Shown here: positions 6,394-9,054 of the stretch, one piece after another
Numbering within the stretch: position 1 is the stretch's first letter
Layout: every line of letters starts with the position of its first letter
Source: an uncultured Bacilli bacterium
Lineage (GTDB): Bacteria; Bacillota_I; Bacilli_A; RF39; UBA660
NCBI GenBank assembly: GCA_947584105.1
Contig: CANPWK010000045.1
Location: forward strand, 1 to 9,054
DNA length: 9,054 nucleotides
Direction: 5' to 3'
Position numbers and translations under genes: made by a program
The notes under the pieces: model-generated
Told to the model about the DNA's origin: nothing
Database searches by the model: none
Seen by the model: the letters and a program-made list of their open reading frames with translations, nothing else

Positions 6394-7713
6394 ATGTTAC
6401 AAAATGATTCAAGAAAAGTAAAACCGGGAGATATTTTTATAGCTATTCCAGGAATTAAACATGATGGACATGATTATATAAAAGATGCAATAAAAAAACA
6501 AGCTAGTAAAGTTATTGTCAGCAAAGGTAATTATCCTAATATGATTAAAGTAAATGATACAAATGAGTATTTACATAATTATGTTAAAAATAAGTATTTA
6601 CCTATTATTAAGAATCTTAAGTTAATTGGAATTACTGGAACTAATGGAAAAACTACCACATCTTATTTAATTTATCAAGCTTTAAATAAATTAGGGAAAA
6701 AATGTGCTTATATAGGGACAATTGGCTTTTATATTAATAATACTATTATCAATAATATTAATACTACACCAGATATATTAAGTTTATATCATATGCTTTT
6801 AGAATGTGTTAGAAATGATGTAGAATATGTAGTAATGGAAGTAAGTAGTCAAGGATTATATTATAATCGTGTTGATGGTTTAATGTTCGATTATGCAATA
6901 TTTACAAATTTAACTCAGGATCATTTAGATTTTCATAAAACAATGGATAATTATTTACAAGAAAAACAGAAGTTATTTAGATTATTAAAAAATGATGGGA
7001 TAGGAATTGTTAATAGTGATGATGAGTATTGTGAGAAATTTTATACAAATCATACTATAACATATGGATTAGATGGAAATTATAAAATAAGTGATATTAA
7101 GTATAATTTAGCTCATACAAGTTTTATGGTTAATGATCAACTTTATAATATGAATTTAATAGGTAAGCATAATGTTTATAATATGTGTGTAGTTATAATA
7201 ATTTTAAAATTACTTAATATAAATAATGAGACAATAATATCTATAATTTCTGAATTAAAAAGTGCTCCAGGTAGAATGGATATAGTAAAATATAATAATA
7301 ATTTAATTATTATAGATTATGCTCATACTCCAGATGCAGTTGATAAAATTATAAATTCATTAAAAAATATTGGCTCTATTATAACAATTATTGGTTGTGG
7401 TGGAAATAGAGATAAAAGTAAAAGAAAAATTATGGGAAAAGTTGCTTGTAATAATTCTAAATATGTTATATTTACTAGTGACAATCCTAGATATGAAAAT
7501 GCTAATGATATTATATTTGATATGTTACAAGAAGTTGACACTTTTAATTATGAAATTGAGGTAAATCGAGAAAAAGCTATTATAAAGGGTATACAAATGA
7601 TTGAAAATAATGATATACTATTAATATTAGGAAAAGGACATGAAGATTATCAAGAGATAAATGGTATAAAATATCATTTTAATGATAAAGAAATTGTGTT
7701 AAAAAATATATAG
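6394..7713 (+). CDS. murE: UDP-MurNAc-tripeptide synthetase MurE, copy 2, meso-DAP-type motifs
   Basis: This 439-residue copy carries the full set of MurE motifs: NDSRKVKPGDIFIAI (4-18), P-loop TGTNGKTT (81-88), TTPD (124-127), FTNLTQDHLDFH (170-181), likely carbamylated K191, APGRMD (291-296), GCGGNRDKSKR (334-344), DNPR (363-366) and GKGHEDYQ (413-420). In characterised enzymes DNPR goes with meso-diaminopimelate as the added amino acid, so this is the better candidate for the standard step. It is a tandem paralogue of the gene just upstream; the P-loop region and several other blocks are almost identical between the two, including a 34-nt exact match. The N-terminus is short, like that of copy 1. 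An in-frame TGA at 6382-6384 rules out a longer reading. Its ribosome binding site lies inside the upstream hairpin. The stop codon overlaps the mraY ribosome binding site, so the two are probably translated together. Confidence 0.95.
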   Translation: MLQNDSRKVKPGDIFIAIPGIKHDGHDYIKDAIKKQASKVIVSKGNYPNMIKVNDTNEYLHNYVKNKYLPIIKNLKLIGITGTNGKTTTSYLIYQALNKLGKKCAYIGTIGFYINNTIINNINTTPDILSLYHMLLECVRNDVEYVVMEVSSQGLYYNRVDGLMFDYAIFTNLTQDHLDFHKTMDNYLQEKQKLFRLLKNDGIGIVNSDDEYCEKFYTNHTITYGLDGNYKISDIKYNLAHTSFMVNDQLYNMNLIGKHNVYNMCVVIIILKLLNINNETIISIISELKSAPGRMDIVKYNNNLIIIDYAHTPDAVDKIINSLKNIGSIITIIGCGGNRDKSKRKIMGKVACNNSKYVIFTSDNPRYENANDIIFDMLQEVDTFNYEIEVNREKAIIKGIQMIENNDILLILGKGHEDYQEINGIKYHFNDKEIVLKNI

Positions 7714-7724
7714 GAGATGAAGAT

Positions 7725-8717
7725 ATGTTAGTACTAACAAAAGCAGTATTAGCTATGATGATTGGATTTGTAATATCTATAGTAGTAGGATTAGTAGCAA
7801 TACCAATACTAAAAAAAATTAATATAAAACAAGTGGAAAGTACATTTTTAAGTAAAAAGCATAGTAATAAGCAAGGAACACCAACTATGGGAGGGATTAT
7901 ATTTATTATTCCAACACTTATTACAATGTTGGCATTAATAATTACCAATAAGATTGAAATGTCAACTAATTTAATGTTAGTGTTATTTATTTTTATATCA
8001 TATGCTTTAATTGGTTTTATTGATGACTTTCTCATTATTAAAAGAAAAAATAATATAGGTCTAACAGAAATACAAAAATTGTTTTTACAAATTTTAATTG
8101 CTCTTATCTTTTTTTATGTTTATATTCATAGTGGTGCAAATGCAGTATTTGAAATACATACATTAGGTATAAAAGTTAATATGGGTTGGTTCTATGGAAT
8201 ATTTATTTTATTTATGTTAGTTGCAAGTAGCAATGCAGTTAATATAACTGATGGTCTAGATGGGCTTGCGGGTGGATTATCTGTTATGGCTTATTTAGCA
8301 TTTGCATTAATATCTTGGGGAAGTTTTGCTATTAACGGAACGGAAGATATTGCAATATTTATTTTTGTTTTAGTAGGTAGTTTACTTGGATTTTTAGTTT
8401 TTAATAGTTACCCTGCAAAAGTATTTATGGGAGATACAGGTTCTTTGGCACTTGGAGCAACACTTGCAAGTATCGCTATTATAACTAAACATGAGATAAC
8501 TTTTATTGTTGTAATGGCTGTCTTTATATTTGAAACTGTAGTTTGTTTAATTCAAATTGCTTCAATGATATTTTTCCATAAAAAAGTCTTTTTGATGACA
8601 CCATATCATCACCACCTGGAAAAATTAGGCTGGAAAGAAACTGACATAGTTAGATTTTTCTGGGTTATTGGAGCAGTATTAAGTATGGGAGCAATTATTT
8701 TTGGGGTTTGGTTATAA
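7725..8717 (+). CDS. mraY: Phospho-N-acetylmuramoyl-pentapeptide-transferase
   Basis: MraY transfers phospho-MurNAc-pentapeptide from UDP to undecaprenyl phosphate in the cytoplasmic membrane, forming lipid I. The protein has 330 residues and about ten hydrophobic segments, as expected. Family motifs are complete: KQGTPTMGG (49-57), the DD pair D100-D101 followed by KRKNNIGLTEIQK, NAVNITDGLDGLAGG (170-184, with D176 and D179), YPAKVFMGDTGS (229-240, with D237) and MTPYHHHLEKLGW (291-303) with the HHH triplet at 295-297. These correspond to the Mg2+ and nucleotide-binding residues known from the Aquifex enzyme. AGGAG at 7712-7716 overlaps the stop codon of the preceding murE and lies 8 nt before the start. 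Base composition is a little less AT-rich than that of the murE genes, as usual for a conserved membrane enzyme. The + strand run ends here; murD, murG and murF are not in the window. Confidence 0.97.
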   Translation: MLVLTKAVLAMMIGFVISIVVGLVAIPILKKINIKQVESTFLSKKHSNKQGTPTMGGIIFIIPTLITMLALIITNKIEMSTNLMLVLFIFISYALIGFIDDFLIIKRKNNIGLTEIQKLFLQILIALIFFYVYIHSGANAVFEIHTLGIKVNMGWFYGIFILFMLVASSNAVNITDGLDGLAGGLSVMAYLAFALISWGSFAINGTEDIAIFIFVLVGSLLGFLVFNSYPAKVFMGDTGSLALGATLASIAIITKHEITFIVVMAVFIFETVVCLIQIASMIFFHKKVFLMTPYHHHLEKLGWKETDIVRFFWVIGAVLSMGAIIFGVWL

Positions 8718-8737
8718 AAATATTTATGTTTTAATAT

Positions 8738-8776
8738 AAAAATAGTTTACAAAATTAACTTTGTAAACTATTTTTT
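8738..8776. terminator. Bidirectional intrinsic terminator between mraY and the Rpn-type gene
   Basis: A perfect 16-bp stem (8738-8753 with 8760-8775) closes a 6-nt loop. The 3' arm runs into TTTTTT on the plus strand, and the 5' flank gives a T run on the minus strand. It ends the fmt-mur transcript and also the convergent gene, whose stop codon (8757-8755) lies in the loop. The core AATAGTTTACAAA differs at one position from AATAGTTTGCAAA in the terminator at 1569-1603. Confidence 0.9.
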
Positions 8777-9054
8777 AAGTTTTTAATTTCTTCAATTGAT
8801 AGATTTGTGTATTTAGAAATAATTTCTATATCTACATCATCTTTTAGCATATTTAAAGCAATTTCTTTGTTTCTTTCACTAATTCCATCGTTAATGCCAT
8901 CTTTATAACCATAATGAATGTAAGTGTTTTTTAACATCTCATTTTCTTCTTCATCAGTCATAAGCTTAAAAAATTCCTCATCATCATTCAATTTGTTAAC
9001 TTCACTTTTAAATTTTTCCATTAATTTATCACCTACACAAAGTTTATTAAGCTC
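8755..9054 (-). CDS. C-terminal part of an Rpn/PD-(D/E)XK nuclease family protein (5' end outside the window)
   Basis: The reading frame is open to the right edge, giving at least 99 residues that begin ELNKLCVGDKLMEKF. An ATG at 9021 could be taken as a start for an 88-residue protein, but the codons upstream continue without a stop, no ribosome binding site suits that ATG, and the upstream residues fit the family. The pattern LNK-GD-LMEK, then an acidic stretch DDEEFFKLMTDEEE, then GYKDGINDGISERNKEIALNML with I-x-x-I-S-K-Y-T-x-L-S-x-E-E-I, is the usual tail of Rpn recombination-promoting nuclease/putative transposase proteins. The nuclease domain would lie beyond the window, so activity cannot be judged. 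The gene converges on mraY and shares its terminator. Family assignment from the tail alone is good but not certain. Confidence 0.72.
   Translation of the reverse strand, partial: ELNKLCVGDKLMEKFKSEVNKLNDDEEFFKLMTDEEENEMLKNTYIHYGYKDGINDGISERNKEIALNMLKDDVDIEIISKYTNLSIEEIKNLKNSLQS

Noticed and set aside
7323..7541. Minus-strand 72-codon frame inside the second murE
   Set aside because: It is antisense to a strongly conserved coding region, with no ribosome binding site or family features seen.
7679..8035. Minus-strand 118-codon frame over the start of mraY
   Set aside because: It is a shadow of the hydrophobic mraY sequence; the Ile/Asn-rich product resembles no family I know.
8755..9021. Complete 88-residue gene starting at ATG 9021
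   Set aside because: The frame stays open to the window edge and the residues upstream of the ATG fit the Rpn tail, so it is a partial gene.
1..9054. CRISPR arrays, tRNA or rRNA genes, insertion sequences, prophage or a defence island
   Set aside because: No regularly spaced repeats, no cloverleaf or rRNA-like GC-rich segment and no transposase core were seen; apart from the Rpn tail the genes are housekeeping or surface-protein genes.
1..9054. Alternative genetic code with TGA as tryptophan
   Set aside because: Tryptophan is TGG where checked (mraY and the 210-residue protein), and cvpA ends in TGA.

Overview
The window is very AT-rich (about three quarters A+T by eye). It reads as ordinary bacterial chromosome from a low-GC member of the Bacilli/Firmicutes. 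Supporting signs are RNase HIII of the Bacillus type, GGAGG/GGTGAT-type ribosome binding sites, peptidoglycan genes and short leaders. Tryptophan is encoded by TGG in the genes I checked and cvpA ends in TGA, so the standard bacterial code fits. The peptidoglycan genes argue against a wall-less mollicute. An uncultured gut lineage near Erysipelotrichales/RF39 is a plausible guess from the style of the proteins, not something the sequence proves.

Layout. Positions 1-1575 (+) hold a promoter and a secreted, membrane-anchored protein with two diverged copies of one extracytoplasmic domain. It converges on rnhC (1602-2561, -), and both stop codons lie inside a shared bidirectional terminator hairpin. 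rnhC and cvpA (2657-3316, +) diverge from a 95-bp region with promoter-like sequences for both. A 75-bp gap without a terminator leads to a tight + strand run: fmt (3392-4345), a one-helix membrane protein of unknown function (4347-4979), a first MurE-family ligase (4981-6348), a second MurE (6394-7713) and mraY (7725-8717). A second bidirectional terminator, whose stem is nearly the same sequence as the first, separates mraY from the convergent 3' end of an Rpn/PD-(D/E)XK-type gene that runs off the right edge (8755-9054, -).

Function. MurE adds the third amino acid of the peptidoglycan stem peptide in the cytoplasm. MraY transfers the finished UDP-MurNAc-pentapeptide to undecaprenyl phosphate in the membrane. 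Fmt makes formyl-Met initiator tRNA. RNase HIII removes RNA-DNA hybrids.

The most interesting part is the tandem MurE pair. Copy 2 keeps the DNPR and GKGHExYQ motifs typical of meso-diaminopimelate-adding enzymes, while copy 1 has lost them but keeps the ATP-binding machinery. Between them sits a 15-bp hairpin followed by T5. Its 3' arm contains the Shine-Dalgarno sequence of copy 2, so the same element could act as an attenuator, a translational-coupling device, or both.
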